A stretch of 64,000 nt of DNA from Antarctobacter heliothermus (GCF_002237555.1 NZ_CP022540.1:2240501-2304500); one strand, 5' to 3'; shown: positions 8,870 through 18,221, counted from the stretch's first letter. Translations and numbers: made by a program. The notes: generated by a model from the letters alone, not told the origin.

Positions 8870-11056
8870 TCAGCGCAATCGCAGGGCGTTGAGCGAGACG
8901 GTAATCGAACTGGCGGACATGGCCAATGCGGCAATCAGCGGCGAGCAGAGCCCAGCTACTGCCAGCGGCACGGCAATCACATTGTACCAGGTGGCCACGG
9001 TAAAATTTTCGCGAATGCGGCGGGTCGCCTTGCGGGCGGTCGATATGGCGTCGGGAATTGGCGCTAGTGTTCCACCCAGCAGGACGATGTCCGAGGCCAC
9101 ACGGGCCGCATCCAGTGCCGAAGCGGGAGAGATCGAGGCGTGTGCAGCGGTCAGCGCTGCCGTGTCGTTCAGGCCGTCGCCCACCATCAGGACATGTGCG
9201 CCGGATTGGGTCAGTTGTTCGATCCGGGCGGATTTGTCCTGCGGCAGCGCCTCTGCCACCCATTGCGTTATGCCGAGACGGTTTGCCAGTGCCTCGACCG
9301 CGAGAGGAGTATCCCCCGAGATGAGAACGATCTTCAGCCCGGCCTGTTTGAGCGCGGACACAGTTTCCCCGGCCCCTGCGCGCAGCCGGTCGGTGAATAG
9401 AAAGCCCTGTGCCGGTCCGTCCCCCACGCGCAGCCATGCGGCCGTCTGAATGGCGTGCCCGCCGCCGACCCATGAAGCACGTCCGAGCCGCACCTTTTCT
9501 CCATGCCAGGTGCCTTGGGTGCCGTGGCCGGGGATTTCCGTCACATTTACGATGTTGGCAGGTTTGATCCCGGCGTCGCGTGCGGCGGCTGACAGGGATT
9601 GTGAAAGCGGGTGGCTGGATCCTTCGGCCAGAGCCAGTGCGATTTCCAGATCGCGTTGGGTGAAGTCGCCAAGATTGGTCAGTTCGGGTGTGCCAGCGGT
9701 CAGTGTCCCGGTCTTGTCAAAGACCACCGTATCGACCTGGGCCAGACGTTCCAGCGCTGTAGAATCCTTGATCAGCAATCCGCGCTTGAACAGTCGACCG
9801 GAAGCGGCGGTTGTCACCGCCGGAACCGCAAGGCCCAGCGCACACGGGCAGGTGATGATCAGCACGGCTGCAGCAATATTGAGGGCAACTCGCAGATCGC
9901 CGGTGACGGCAAGCCAGCCAAGGAAGGCCAGCGCCGACAGTATATGAACCCCTGGCGCGTAGAGTTTTGCTGCGCGGTCAGCCAAAGAAGTATAGCGCGA
10001 GCGACCGGATTCCGCCACAGCCACCAGATCAGCCATGCGGTGTAAAGAGGTATCGCGACCCACAGCGCTGGCGCGCACCACCAGCGGTCCTGTCAGGTTG
10101 ACCTCACCGGCGCTGACCGTGTGGCCGGGTTCAGCGAAAACCGGCAGGGTCTCGCCTGTCAGCAGAGAGCGGTCCAGTTCAGACGTGCCTTGGGTGATCT
10201 CGCCGTCCACTGGCATCCGCCCGCCGGGGCGCACGCGGATCAAATCGCCGACGAGCAAGTCGCTGACTGACACTTGTTCATCGCCACCTGCCGTCACCCG
10301 CCATGCGCGCGGCACTTCCAGCGCGGCCAGTTCTTCGGCGGCGGACCGTGCGACAGACCGGGTGCGGTGATCGAGGTACCGCCCCGTGAGCAGGAAAAAG
10401 GTAAGCGTGATGGCCGCGTCGAAGTAGGCGTGTTCCCCCGATAGCGAGGTTTCCCAGAGAGAGGTGCCCACCGCCAGCAGAATTGCCAAAGAAATCGGCA
10501 CGTCCATGTTCAGACGGCGCGCCGACAAGGCAGTCCATGCGTTGCGGAAGAAAGGCATCCCGGAAAAGGCCACGGCCGGCAGGACAATGGCGGCGGAAAT
10601 CCAGTGGAACAGATCGCGGGTGGGCCCCTCGGCCCCGGACCAGACTGCGACCGACAAGAGCATGACGTTCATCGCCGCGAAACCCGCCACAGCAAGCCGC
10701 ATCAGCAGATCGCGACCTGCTTTATCCGTGGCCGTCGCTGACAGGGCGCTGTTGTCCAGCTCATGCGCCTCATAGCCTGCGCGCTCGACCACCGGAATGA
10801 CATCGGCGGCGGTCAGATCCGGTGCGGCCTCAATGCTCACCCGCTTGAGCGTCAGATTGACCCGTGCCGAGCGTATGCCCGGCACGTCGTTCAACGCCCT
10901 CTCGACCGATGCCATGCAGGCCGCGCAGTGGATTGTGGGCAGCGACAGGACGATATGTGCCTCTGCCGGGGCGGATTGTGCGGCCAGCGCCTCTGCCGCA
11001 GGGGCGGCGGCGCAGGCGGGACAGGCAGAGGCGGGCGGGCGCATCGTGGCGGTCAT
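8870..11056 (-). CDS. ccoI: Copper-translocating P-type ATPase CcoI (FixI)
   Basis: 728-residue inner-membrane pump that supplies copper for the CuB site of cbb3 oxidase. Seen in order: a cysteine-rich leader (ACPACAAAP), a heavy-metal-associated domain with HCAACMASVERAL near residue 45, eight-helix topology, and the actuator loop. The metal-site CPC motif (ITCPCALGLA) precedes the phosphorylation site VFDKTGTLTAG and the hinge MVGDGLNDTAAL. Length matches FixI/CcoI. It starts one base after the ccoH stop and is followed by ccoS, the canonical GHIS order. Confidence 0.95.
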   Translation of the reverse strand: MTATMRPPASACPACAAAPAAEALAAQSAPAEAHIVLSLPTIHCAACMASVERALNDVPGIRSARVNLTLKRVSIEAAPDLTAADVIPVVERAGYEAHELDNSALSATATDKAGRDLLMRLAVAGFAAMNVMLLSVAVWSGAEGPTRDLFHWISAAIVLPAVAFSGMPFFRNAWTALSARRLNMDVPISLAILLAVGTSLWETSLSGEHAYFDAAITLTFFLLTGRYLDHRTRSVARSAAEELAALEVPRAWRVTAGGDEQVSVSDLLVGDLIRVRPGGRMPVDGEITQGTSELDRSLLTGETLPVFAEPGHTVSAGEVNLTGPLVVRASAVGRDTSLHRMADLVAVAESGRSRYTSLADRAAKLYAPGVHILSALAFLGWLAVTGDLRVALNIAAAVLIITCPCALGLAVPAVTTAASGRLFKRGLLIKDSTALERLAQVDTVVFDKTGTLTAGTPELTNLGDFTQRDLEIALALAEGSSHPLSQSLSAAARDAGIKPANIVNVTEIPGHGTQGTWHGEKVRLGRASWVGGGHAIQTAAWLRVGDGPAQGFLFTDRLRAGAGETVSALKQAGLKIVLISGDTPLAVEALANRLGITQWVAEALPQDKSARIEQLTQSGAHVLMVGDGLNDTAALTAAHASISPASALDAARVASDIVLLGGTLAPIPDAISTARKATRRIRENFTVATWYNVIAVPLAVAGLCSPLIAALAMSASSITVSLNALRLR

Positions 11057-11057
11057 G

Positions 11058-11522
11058 TCAGCGGGTCACCGTCATTTCCAGACGTTGCTGAAACGGTGTT
11101 CCGTCCAGTGCAGTCGCCGTGAGCCAGACATCCCAGTTGCCTGGGCGCAGGGTTTCATAGGCGACATAGGCATGGCCGTTGAAGGTGAACTCTGGCTCAA
11201 TGTCGTCGCTTACATTGGTCGGACGCCCGACCTTGGCATGTAGCCGTGACGCCTGAACAGGACGCCCCTCTGGATCGGTGATGGAGAGGATCAGCATGTC
11301 GTCTTCCAGACGCGCCGCGACCGTCCATCCCAGGCTTTCCTGAACCGCGCGGCGCTTGTCGAATGTCTGGCTGGCGACGTAGGAATTGGCGACTTCTAGT
11401 CCGGGGAACGTACTGACCGCACTGACTGCCAGCACGATATTCACGCCGATAATGACCGCGAACGCTCCGCCGAAGATACCAAAGACGTGCCAGCCCTTGA
11501 GGGTGAATTCCTTGCCAGCCAT
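11058..11522 (-). CDS. ccoH: cbb3 oxidase assembly protein CcoH (FixH)
   Basis: 154-residue protein with one N-terminal membrane helix (HVFGIFGGAFAVIIGVNIVLAVSAV) and a periplasmic FixH domain containing SYVASQTFDKRRAVQESLGW and a C-terminal beta-rich part (GNWDVWLTATALDG). It works with CcoI in delivering copper and stabilising the oxidase in relatives. Its ATG overlaps the ccoG stop by one base and its stop is followed directly by ccoI, so GHI are tightly coupled. Confidence 0.92.
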   Translation of the reverse strand: MAGKEFTLKGWHVFGIFGGAFAVIIGVNIVLAVSAVSTFPGLEVANSYVASQTFDKRRAVQESLGWTVAARLEDDMLILSITDPEGRPVQASRLHAKVGRPTNVSDDIEPEFTFNGHAYVAYETLRPGNWDVWLTATALDGTPFQQRLEMTVTR

Positions 11523-12955
11523 CAGTTCGCCTTTCCGTTGAAAAAGGTATCGTTGTGTGCGCGATCGCCGTTGGTGAGATCCTCGACCCAGAACCGGAAT
11601 TCCGTGCGCTCCGCGGCTGCGGGGCCGGAGGACGTTGGCGCAATGACGTATACCTTTTGCAGATAGGTTGCGTTTGCTGGAACGTCCACGGTTTCATAGG
11701 GCGTGCCTTCTAGCTGGATCCGCAGGGTTGGATCGCCGGTCAGCGTGATGCGGAACGGTCGGTCCTCGCCGTGCTTGTTGAGCAGGCGAACGTCGTAGGT
11801 GTTGCGGATAGATCCGTCCGACAGGGTCACAAATGTCGGGTTGCGCACCGGGGCCACCGTCATTTCAATCTCTGGCCGGATGAACAGCGCAAAGACAAGA
11901 CCGATGCCGACAAGACCCCAAAGGGTGGTGTACATGATGGTGCGTGGCCGAAAGATGTGTTTCCAGACCGGGCGCGGATCATGACCGGCGCGTTCGCGCG
12001 GCTCGTCCGAAAAGGCCAGATAGTCAATAAGCCCGCGCGGCTTGCCGATTTTGGCCATCACGTCGTCACAGGCGTCGATACATAGCGCACAGGTGATGCA
12101 TTCCATTTGCTGGCCGTCACGAATGTCGATGCCCATCGGGCAGACGTTGACGCAGGCCATGCAGTCGATGCAGTCACCCAGATTTTCGGCACCTTCGGCC
12201 TTGCGGTGCTTCCCGCGCGGTTCGCCGCGCCATTCGCGATAGCCGACGGTCAGGGTTTCCTCATCCATCATCGCAGCCTGAATACGCGGCCACGGGCAGG
12301 CATAGATGCAGATCTGTTCACGCGCGAAACCGCCGAAAAAGAACGTCGTCAGCGTCAGGATCAGCATCGTGATATAGGCAGCGGGATGGGCCTGTCCCGT
12401 GACGAGATCCACCAGCAGGGTGGGCGCGTCAGCAAAATAGAACACCCAGGCACCGCCTGTCGCCAGTCCGATCAGGAACCAAGCCACCCATTTGGTCGCG
12501 CGAAGGCGCATCTTGCGGAAATCCATCTTCTTCTGGCGATGTAGACGCAGTCGGGCGTTGCGATCGCCCTCAATCCAGCGTTCCACGAGGATGAACAGAT
12601 CGGTCCAGACGGTCTGCGGACATGCATAGCCGCACCACACTCTCCCCAGCGCCGAGGTGAACAGGAACAGGCCAAGACCCGCCATGATCAGCAAACCCGC
12701 CACAAAGTAAAACTCGTGCGGCCAGATTTCGATCCAGAAGAAAAAGAAGCGGCGATTGGCAAGGTCGATCAGCACCGCCTGATCGGGCAGTTGCGGCCCA
12801 CGGTCCCAGCGCAGCCAAGGGGTGATGTAGTAGATCCCCAGCGTTACGATCATGATGATCCACTTGAGATTGCGGAAGCTGCCACTGACCCGTTTGGGAA
12901 AAATCGGTTCGCGGGATGCGTACAGGGAGGGCGGCGGGGCATTGCTGTCGGACAC
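11522..12955 (-). CDS. ccoG: cbb3 maturation Fe-S membrane protein CcoG (RdxB/FixG)
   Basis: 477-residue polyferredoxin-like membrane protein, a cupric reductase in relatives. Several N-terminal helices include WCGYACPQTVWTD. Two ferredoxin-type clusters follow: CIDCMACVNVCPMGID and CITCALCIDAC. The C-terminus is an Ig-like periplasmic domain. It starts with GTG 12955. A TTGACCTGTATCAA box is centred 70 bases upstream, which would place an FNR-dependent start site about 29 bases before the GTG. It is the first gene of ccoGHIS, separated from ccoP by a LysR gene. Confidence 0.95.
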   Translation of the reverse strand: MSDSNAPPPSLYASREPIFPKRVSGSFRNLKWIIMIVTLGIYYITPWLRWDRGPQLPDQAVLIDLANRRFFFFWIEIWPHEFYFVAGLLIMAGLGLFLFTSALGRVWCGYACPQTVWTDLFILVERWIEGDRNARLRLHRQKKMDFRKMRLRATKWVAWFLIGLATGGAWVFYFADAPTLLVDLVTGQAHPAAYITMLILTLTTFFFGGFAREQICIYACPWPRIQAAMMDEETLTVGYREWRGEPRGKHRKAEGAENLGDCIDCMACVNVCPMGIDIRDGQQMECITCALCIDACDDVMAKIGKPRGLIDYLAFSDEPRERAGHDPRPVWKHIFRPRTIMYTTLWGLVGIGLVFALFIRPEIEMTVAPVRNPTFVTLSDGSIRNTYDVRLLNKHGEDRPFRITLTGDPTLRIQLEGTPYETVDVPANATYLQKVYVIAPTSSGPAAAERTEFRFWVEDLTNGDRAHNDTFFNGKAN

Positions 12956-13018
12956 GGCGGATTCGCTCCGTTGGAATGGAATTTGTGCCGGTTCTCACAG
13001 ACCGCGGCGTGCGCAGCT

Positions 13019-13032
13019 TTGACCTGTATCAA
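13019..13032 (-). promoter_or_regulatory. FNR/FnrL box upstream of ccoG
   Basis: TTGACCTGTATCAA: TTGAC-N4-ATCAA, a one-mismatch dyad of the FNR consensus TTGAT-N4-ATCAA. Its centre is about 70 bases from the ccoG GTG. If it acts at -41.5, transcription starts near 12984. It sits just past the stop of the LysR gene, in the right place to drive ccoGHIS alone. Confidence 0.8.
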
Positions 13033-13047
13033 TTTTGAGTTTGAAAC

Positions 13048-13923
13048 TCAGCTTTTACGCGCTTCGCGGCGGAGCCAGTTCAGGAACGCCTTGAGAGGTG
13101 GGCGCGGGACACCGGGGCGCGTGACAATGTGATACCCCTTTTCCTTGTTGTCTTCGAACAGTTTCCGAAGGCGTCCGGCGCGGATATCTGGTTCGACAAA
13201 CACACCTGCGACGATGGCGATGCCTTGGCCCGAGCGAGCCGCCTCTAGCATCAGGTTGCCCGGCATTGCGGTAAAGCCGCGGCCTGCGTCCCGGTCCACG
13301 CCGTTCTTGGCAAACCAGTCGGTCGCCTCGTTGGTGCCCAGTTCCTGAAGCCAGTGATAATCGCGCAAATCGGACGGCGAGGTGATTTCCCGGTGACCGA
13401 CAAGGTCCGGGGCCGCAACGACAACGATGGGGGAGCGGATCAGCGGTTCTGACAGCAGGCCGGGCCATGAACCGTCGCCATAGCGCAGGGCAAGATCGAT
13501 GCCGCCGGGTTCCAGTGTCTGAACCTTGGCGGAGGGGTCGATCATCAGGTTGATGTCGGGGTGCGCCTCGCGGAAGACGCTTAGTCGCGGCATCAGCCAG
13601 GAAGCTGCCAAAGTAGGAGTGACGGAAATCTGCAACGGGCGCGAGGCGTCTGCGCCGGTCAACGCCTCAATTGTCTGGGCAATGTCACCAAAGGCATCAA
13701 TCAAGACGCGGGCCAGTGTCTCACCCTCGGGTGTCAGTGCCAGCTTGCGGCCCGAACGGTCCAGCAGCGCAACGCCCAGATGTGTTTCCAGCGCGCGCAT
13801 CTGCTGACTGATGGCAGCGTGGCTAACATTCAAGAGATCTCCCGCCGCATTGACGGAGCGCGCCTGGGCATAGGCCGCAAAGGCACGAAGAGAGGCAAGA
13901 GGGGGGAGCGTTGACCAGTTCAT
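13048..13923 (-). CDS. LysR family transcriptional regulator, GcvA-like
   Basis: 291 residues. The N-terminal winged helix-turn-helix begins LPPLASLRAFAAYAQARSVNAAG and includes SHAAISQQMRALETHLG; a periplasmic-binding-like effector domain follows. The SLRAFAAxA/HAAISQQ pattern places it in the GcvA-like branch. ATG 13923 gives the standard N-terminus; the frame stays open 75 codons upstream but that region overlaps two divergent small ORFs. It lies between ccoP and ccoG, in their direction, where Rhodobacteraceae normally have no gene. A TGTAA-N7-TTACA dyad lies right at its start. Effector and targets unknown. Confidence 0.88.
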   Translation of the reverse strand: MNWSTLPPLASLRAFAAYAQARSVNAAGDLLNVSHAAISQQMRALETHLGVALLDRSGRKLALTPEGETLARVLIDAFGDIAQTIEALTGADASRPLQISVTPTLAASWLMPRLSVFREAHPDINLMIDPSAKVQTLEPGGIDLALRYGDGSWPGLLSEPLIRSPIVVVAAPDLVGHREITSPSDLRDYHWLQELGTNEATDWFAKNGVDRDAGRGFTAMPGNLMLEAARSGQGIAIVAGVFVEPDIRAGRLRKLFEDNKEKGYHIVTRPGVPRPPLKAFLNWLRREARKS

Positions 13924-13924
13924 G

Positions 13925-13941
13925 TGTAATTTCAGGTTACA
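13925..13941. promoter_or_regulatory. LysR-type operator candidate
   Basis: TGTAATTTCAGGTTACA is an inverted repeat TGTAA-N7-TTACA and contains the T-N11-A core typical of LysR binding sites. It lies 2-18 bases before the LysR start and about 82 bases before the divergent small ORF at 14023, suitable for autorepression and activation of the divergent transcript. Confidence 0.55.
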
Positions 13942-14022
13942 TAATGGATTTATTCTTGAGTCGCATGAAAGCCGCGTTCGGGTCAAGTTGGTTGCAGAGT
14001 TGAACATGTCATGGAGGCTTTG

Positions 14023-14178
14023 ATGTTCGGAATACTTGCAAGAAGTTTTCTCACCGCAACCCGGAATGCCCCGGACTCGCATCCGCGCCTGCCGGAGGCG
14101 CTGCCCAAGTTGAGTTGGATCGACGAGGACCTGCCGTTCCGCAAGCACGCCGGATCAAGGAGTGGACGCGATGATTGA
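14023..14178 (+). CDS. Possible small protein (51 aa) divergent from LysR
   Basis: ATG 14023 has a strong ribosome-binding site (GGAGG at 14013-14017, 5-base spacing). The product is 51 residues: MFGILARSFLTATRN, a proline-rich middle, then LSWIDEDLPFRKHAG and a basic end. No family recognised. Its stop overlaps the start of a second ORF at 14171 by 8 bases. Divergence from a LysR regulator with a shared operator-like dyad is the usual layout for a regulator and its target, which supports these as real. Confidence 0.5.
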   Translation: MFGILARSFLTATRNAPDSHPRLPEALPKLSWIDEDLPFRKHAGSRSGRDD

Positions 14179-14323
14179 TCCCGTTGTCTATCTGCCAGAC
14201 CTTTGGCGCGCGCCGGACCCGACAAGGCGCAGCCTGACTGGCCCGCGACCAAGGTCCGCTGCCGAAGTGCTCAGGGCGCGCCGTGGTTTCATGATGTGGG
14301 ACAAAGGGGCGCTGGCGTCCTAG
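14171..14323 (+). CDS. Possible small protein (50 aa), overlapping the previous ORF
   Basis: Starts at ATG 14171 inside the end of the 14023 ORF, with AAGGAG nine bases upstream. 50 residues: MIDPVVYLPDLWRAPDPTRR, then a basic stretch SAAEVLRARRGFMMWDKGALAS. No family recognised; no signal or membrane segment. The good ribosome-binding site and overlapping stop/start suggest translational coupling. About 190 bases of featureless DNA follow before the ccoP terminator. Confidence 0.5.
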   Translation: MIDPVVYLPDLWRAPDPTRRSLTGPRPRSAAEVLRARRGFMMWDKGALAS

Positions 14324-14510
14324 GAAACGCGCGAACAGGACAGGACACCAGCGCCATACCCCGACCGATATTGGCGGGGGACTACGGCGTCGGGATGTGT
14401 TCCCCGACGACCTTGCCACCAATCTATAGGTGTTGAGAGCGGGTGCCTTGACTTGGGTCAAGCGGCGATGGTCCGCGACGATTATTTGCGAGAGGAGCGG
14501 CGTCCAACCC

Positions 14511-14542
14511 AAAAAAGAAACCCCCGCCAACGGCGGGGGTTT
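14511..14542 (-). terminator. Strong terminator after ccoNOQP
   Basis: Perfect 11-bp stem AAACCCCCGCC / GGCGGGGGTTT (14518-14542) with a 3-base loop; reading on the minus strand a T6 run follows at 14511-14516. It lies 20 bases after the ccoP stop, so ccoNOQP ends here and does not run into the LysR gene. Confidence 0.85.
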
Positions 14543-14561
14543 CAGTTTTGTTTGAGGGAAA

Positions 14562-15449
14562 TCAGTCTTCCGAGGCTTCGCCACCGCCTAGACCGTGGAC
14601 ATAGGTCGCAACGGCGCGGATCTCGGCCTCGCTCAGTTCGGCCCCGCCCATGGGCGGCATCACACCAAAGCGCGAGTTGTAGACGGTCTGGTACAGCGAG
14701 TCGTAGTCGCCGCCATACAGCCAGATCGCATCCGTCAGGTTGGGGGCACCCTGATAGCGGTCGCCGGTGCCGTCTTCCATATGGCAGCCCGAGCAGTTGA
14801 TCTCAAAGACTTCGGCACCCGCTTCGGCGGCGGTCGCATCCTTCGGGGTCTGCCCGGAAAGTTGCATCACATAGTTGACGGCCTGAACGACCTCTTCCTC
14901 GACCAACAGTTCGTCGCGGCCAAAGGCCGGCATTTCAGACCAGCGGGCCATGTCATCCACCTCGTTGCGGATGCCGTGGCTGACCGTTTCATGGATTGCC
15001 TCGATGGACCCTCCCCACAGCCAATCGTCGTCAAGCAGGTTGGGATAGCCCTTGGCCCCGGCCGCACCCGACCCGTGACACTGGGCGCACCATGTCAGAA
15101 AGACCGCCGCACCAGCGTTGTTGGCGTAGGTCAGCAGTTCCTGATCATCGGCAATTGCACCCAGATCAGCCGCCGCCAGTTTGGCATTGATCGGGGCCAG
15201 TTCTGCCTCATGCGCCTCAATCGCCTTGGCGACGTTGACGCGTGTGGAAAAGCCCAGCAGACCCGGCGTTGCTGCCTTGATGCCCGGCCAAGCGGGGTAG
15301 GCGATAGAATAGCCGATCGCCCAGACGATGCAGGCGTAGAAGGTATAGAGCCACCATTTTGGCAGCGGCTTGTTGTACTCCTTGATGCCGTCCCATTCGT
15401 GGCCCGTCGTCTCATAGTCGAGATCGTCGTGATTTTTCTTGTCACTCAT
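14562..15449 (-). CDS. ccoP: cbb3 oxidase dihaem cytochrome c subunit CcoP
   Basis: 295-residue membrane-anchored subunit passing electrons to CcoO/CcoN. N-terminal FixP domain with the EYNKPLPKWWLYTFYACIVW helix region, then two cytochrome c domains with CAQCH near residue 130 and CSGCH near 220. Later methionines (SEMPAFG, GVMPPMGG) are suitable axial ligands. Last gene of ccoNOQP, 12 bases after ccoQ, followed by a strong terminator. Length matches the family. Confidence 0.96.
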   Translation of the reverse strand: MSDKKNHDDLDYETTGHEWDGIKEYNKPLPKWWLYTFYACIVWAIGYSIAYPAWPGIKAATPGLLGFSTRVNVAKAIEAHEAELAPINAKLAAADLGAIADDQELLTYANNAGAAVFLTWCAQCHGSGAAGAKGYPNLLDDDWLWGGSIEAIHETVSHGIRNEVDDMARWSEMPAFGRDELLVEEEVVQAVNYVMQLSGQTPKDATAAEAGAEVFEINCSGCHMEDGTGDRYQGAPNLTDAIWLYGGDYDSLYQTVYNSRFGVMPPMGGAELSEAEIRAVATYVHGLGGGEASED

Positions 15450-15461
15450 GTCCTGGGCTCC

Positions 15462-15653
15462 TTATTGCGCAGGGTCGTCCCCGAGGGACGCGGCAGGTCT
15501 GTCGTCATGACGAAACGGGATGTTGGCGATATCCTCGTGGACCTTTCGCGATCCGGGCCGAAAGGCCCAGATCACGATCCCCACAAAAATGGCGAACATC
15601 ACAAGCAACGCCCAGCTGTCGGCCAGTTGGCGGAGAAAAGAATAGGTTTCCAT
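15462..15653 (-). CDS. ccoQ: cbb3 oxidase small subunit CcoQ
   Basis: 63-residue single-helix membrane protein (METYSFLRQLADSW, then the span LLVMFAIFVGIVIWAF and a RPGSRKVHEDIA tail). CcoQ stabilises the oxidase and affects its O2 sensitivity in relatives. Position between ccoO (11 bases) and ccoP (12 bases) fixes the call. Confidence 0.92.
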   Translation of the reverse strand: METYSFLRQLADSWALLVMFAIFVGIVIWAFRPGSRKVHEDIANIPFRHDDRPAASLGDDPAQ

Positions 15654-15664
15654 ATCTGTTCCCC

Positions 15665-16393
15665 TTACCGGCTTGCGTCAGGCGTGAAGGTCGAGAAATC
15701 GACCAACGTACCCAACATTTGCAAATAGGCGATCAGCGCGTCCGCCTCAGAGATGCCGGGGGCACCGTCAAAGTTGCGCACATTGACCTTGTCACCATAG
15801 CGCTCCAGCAGGCCGTCATAGTCACTGTCGGGGTCCGCCTGTGCCTTGAAATCGGCCTGAGCGGCCTCGATCATTTCATCCGTATAGGGAACGCCGACAA
15901 AGCGGTTTGTGCTGAGCAGGTCGGCGATATAGGTGCCCTCGATCAGCTTGGCTTCGAGAAAGCCGTACTTGGGCATGACGGACTCGGGCACCACCGATTG
16001 CGGGTTGCGCAGGTGATCGACGTGCCATTCGTCCGAATAGCGACCGCCGACGCGGGCCAGATCCGGTCCGGTCCGCTTGGAGCCCCACTGGAACGGATGG
16101 TCATATTTGCTTTCCGCCGCAAGGCTGTAGTGGCCATAACGTTCGACCTCGTCCCGCATCGGTCGGATCATCTGGCTGTGGCAAACATAACAACCTTCGC
16201 GGATGTAGACATCGCGCCCTGCCAGTTCCAACGGGGTGTAAGGGCGCATGCCCTCGACGTCCTCGATGGTGTTTTCGAGGTAGAACAGCGGCACGATCTG
16301 CACCAGTCCCCCGATGGTCACCACGAGGAAGGCAAAGATGGCCAGCAGCGTGACGTTCTTTTCGAGAACAGCGTGTTTGTTGAGAATGCTCAT
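15665..16393 (-). CDS. ccoO: cbb3 oxidase monohaem cytochrome c subunit CcoO
   Basis: 242 residues: an N-terminal membrane anchor ([22 protein letters not shown]), [22 protein letters not shown] with the single haem c site (CYVCH), and the conserved [21 protein letters not shown]. Later [12 protein letters not shown] supplies the methionine ligand. Length and motifs match CcoO/FixO. It lies 12 bases after ccoN. Confidence 0.96.
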   Translation of the reverse strand: MSILNKHAVLEKNVTLLAIFAFLVVTIGGLVQIVPLFYLENTIEDVEGMRPYTPLELAGRDVYIREGCYVCHSQMIRPMRDEVERYGHYSLAAESKYDHPFQWGSKRTGPDLARVGGRYSDEWHVDHLRNPQSVVPESVMPKYGFLEAKLIEGTYIADLLSTNRFVGVPYTDEMIEAAQADFKAQADPDSDYDGLLERYGDKVNVRNFDGAPGISEADALIAYLQMLGTLVDFSTFTPDASR

Positions 16394-16405
16394 TTCCCGG
16401 TCTCC

Positions 16406-18016
16406 TTATTCGGCCGGTGTGGCGTGGGCCGTGGCGGCGTTGGCCTCAACAGCCGGCGAGCGCCTGGCAGTCATCCACAGGTTGTAGCACATGATCAGGG
16501 CACCAGCGACGTAGAGCCCCCCACCCAGAGCACGCACAACGTACATCGGGAACTTTGCGCCCACGGTGTCAGCGAAGGAGTTCACAAGGTAGCCGTTCGC
16601 ATCCACTTCGCGCCACATCAGGCCCTCCATGATGCCCGTCACCCACATCGATGCCGCGTAGAGAACGATACCGATAGTCGCGAGCCAGAAGTGCCACGAC
16701 ACCATCGATAGCGAATACAGACGCTCACGGTTCCACAGTTTGGGCACCAGATAGTACAATGCGCCGAAGGTGATCATGCCGTTCCAGCCAAGCGCGCCAG
16801 AGTGGACATGGCCGATAGTCCAGTCGGTGTAGTGCGACAGCGAATTCACCGCGCGGATCGACATCATCGGGCCTTCGAAGGTCGACATGCCGTAGAAACC
16901 AATAGAGATCACCATCATACGGATGACCGGATCGGTGCGCAGTTTGTCCCATGCACCAGACAGCGTCATCAGGCCGTTGATCATGCCCCCCCAGGACGGC
17001 ATCCACAGCACGACAGAGAACACCATGCCAAGGGTCGAGGCCCAGTCAGGCAACGCAGTGTAGTGCAAGTGGTGCGGACCGGCCCAGATATACAGGAAGA
17101 TCAGCGCCCAGAAGTGGATGATTGACAGTTTGTAGCTGAACACCGGGCGTTCTGCCTGCTTCGGAACGAAGTAGTACATCATGCCCAGAAAGCCTGCGGT
17201 CAGGAAAAAGCCCACGGCGTTGTGGCCGTACCACCACTGCACCATGGCGTCCTGAACGCCGGAAAAGACCTGAACGGACTTGGAGCCCCAGATCGACACC
17301 GGGATCGACAGGTTGTTGAACAGGTGCAACATGGCTACGGTCAGAATGAAGGACAGGTAGAACCAGTTGGCCACATAGATGTGGGGTTCTTTCCGCTTGA
17401 CCACAGTGCCGACAAAAACTGCCAGATAGGCGACCCAGACCACCGTCAACCAGATGTCGACGTGCCATTCCGGTTCGGCGTATTCCTTGGATTGCGTTCC
17501 GCCCAGCACATACCCTGTCGCGGCCAAAACGATGAACAGCTGATAGCCCCAGAAGACAAACCATGCGAGGTTGCCGCCCCACAGCCGCGCCGCCGAGGTG
17601 CGCTGTACGACGTAAAAGGACGTGGCGATCAGAGCGTTGCCGCCAAAGGCAAAGATTACGGCCGATGTGTGCAGAGGACGCAGGCGACCAAAGTTCATAT
17701 AGCCTTCGGCCCAGTCAAAGTTCAGCCCCGGAAAGGCCAGCTGTGTGGCGATGAACGTGCCGACGACAAAGCCGATCACGCCCCAAAAGGCGGTGGCAAT
17801 CACACCATATCGGATCACGCCGTCCATATATTCGTGTTGCGGAGCCGGTGTCACCGGCTCATCGGTGCGGCGCAAGACCCACACGAACAATCCGGCGGAA
17901 ACCGCCAGAATGATGATCGCATGAATCATGTAAGCCACATCGCGTGCGTAATTGATCGCGATCATCGAGAAGATCGCGATCAAGCCCAGCACGATAAGCT
18001 TGAGATAATTCAACAT
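16406..18016 (-). CDS. ccoN: cbb3-type cytochrome c oxidase catalytic subunit CcoN
   Basis: 536-residue multi-helix haem-copper oxidase subunit that reduces O2 with high affinity. Seen: the low-spin haem histidine motif [16 protein letters not shown], the CuB region [11 protein letters not shown] and [13 protein letters not shown], and the haem b site [16 protein letters not shown] 18016 follows AAGGGACG and gives the family N-terminus; an upstream in-frame start at 18067 would add 17 odd residues. An FNR box (18109-18122) upstream and first place in ccoNOQP indicate low-O2 induction. Confidence 0.97.
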   Translation of the reverse strand: MLNYLKLIVLGLIAIFSMIAINYARDVAYMIHAIIILAVSAGLFVWVLRRTDEPVTPAPQHEYMDGVIRYGVIATAFWGVIGFVVGTFIATQLAFPGLNFDWAEGYMNFGRLRPLHTSAVIFAFGGNALIATSFYVVQRTSAARLWGGNLAWFVFWGYQLFIVLAATGYVLGGTQSKEYAEPEWHVDIWLTVVWVAYLAVFVGTVVKRKEPHIYVANWFYLSFILTVAMLHLFNNLSIPVSIWGSKSVQVFSGVQDAMVQWWYGHNAVGFFLTAGFLGMMYYFVPKQAERPVFSYKLSIIHFWALIFLYIWAGPHHLHYTALPDWASTLGMVFSVVLWMPSWGGMINGLMTLSGAWDKLRTDPVIRMMVISIGFYGMSTFEGPMMSIRAVNSLSHYTDWTIGHVHSGALGWNGMITFGALYYLVPKLWNRERLYSLSMVSWHFWLATIGIVLYAASMWVTGIMEGLMWREVDANGYLVNSFADTVGAKFPMYVVRALGGGLYVAGALIMCYNLWMTARRSPAVEANAATAHATPAE

Positions 18017-18108
18017 TTTTCGTCCCTTCGTCTGACCCAAACGATTCTTTGACCGCGAGGGCGTCATTTGACTGCACCCCTGTTAGCTATGTTACGCCAA
18101 AGGCATCT

Positions 18109-18122
18109 TTGATCTGCATCAA
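18109..18122 (-). promoter_or_regulatory. FNR/FnrL box for ccoN
   Basis: TTGATCTGCATCAA is a perfect FNR consensus dyad. Its centre at 18115.5 puts a class II start near 18074-18077 on the minus strand, and TAGCTA (18084-18089) lies where a -10 box would be. That predicts a leader of about 60 bases for ccoN. Confidence 0.9.
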
Positions 18123-18140
18123 TGGAAGCAGACGGATGTG

Positions 18141-18154
18141 TTGACCCGCGTCAA
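18141..18154 (+). promoter_or_regulatory. Second FNR-like box, facing the universal stress gene
   Basis: TTGACCCGCGTCAA is a perfect dyad, TTGAC-N4-GTCAA, differing from the FNR consensus by one symmetric change per half. Centre 18147.5 predicts a plus-strand start near 18189, 33 bases before the stress-protein ATG at 18222. Confidence 0.75.
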
Positions 18155-18221
18155 AGTGCGACGAAAGGCGCAGCGATAACCTGTGCGCATGGAGCCGACG
18201 GAAATGCAGACGGAGATGCAC

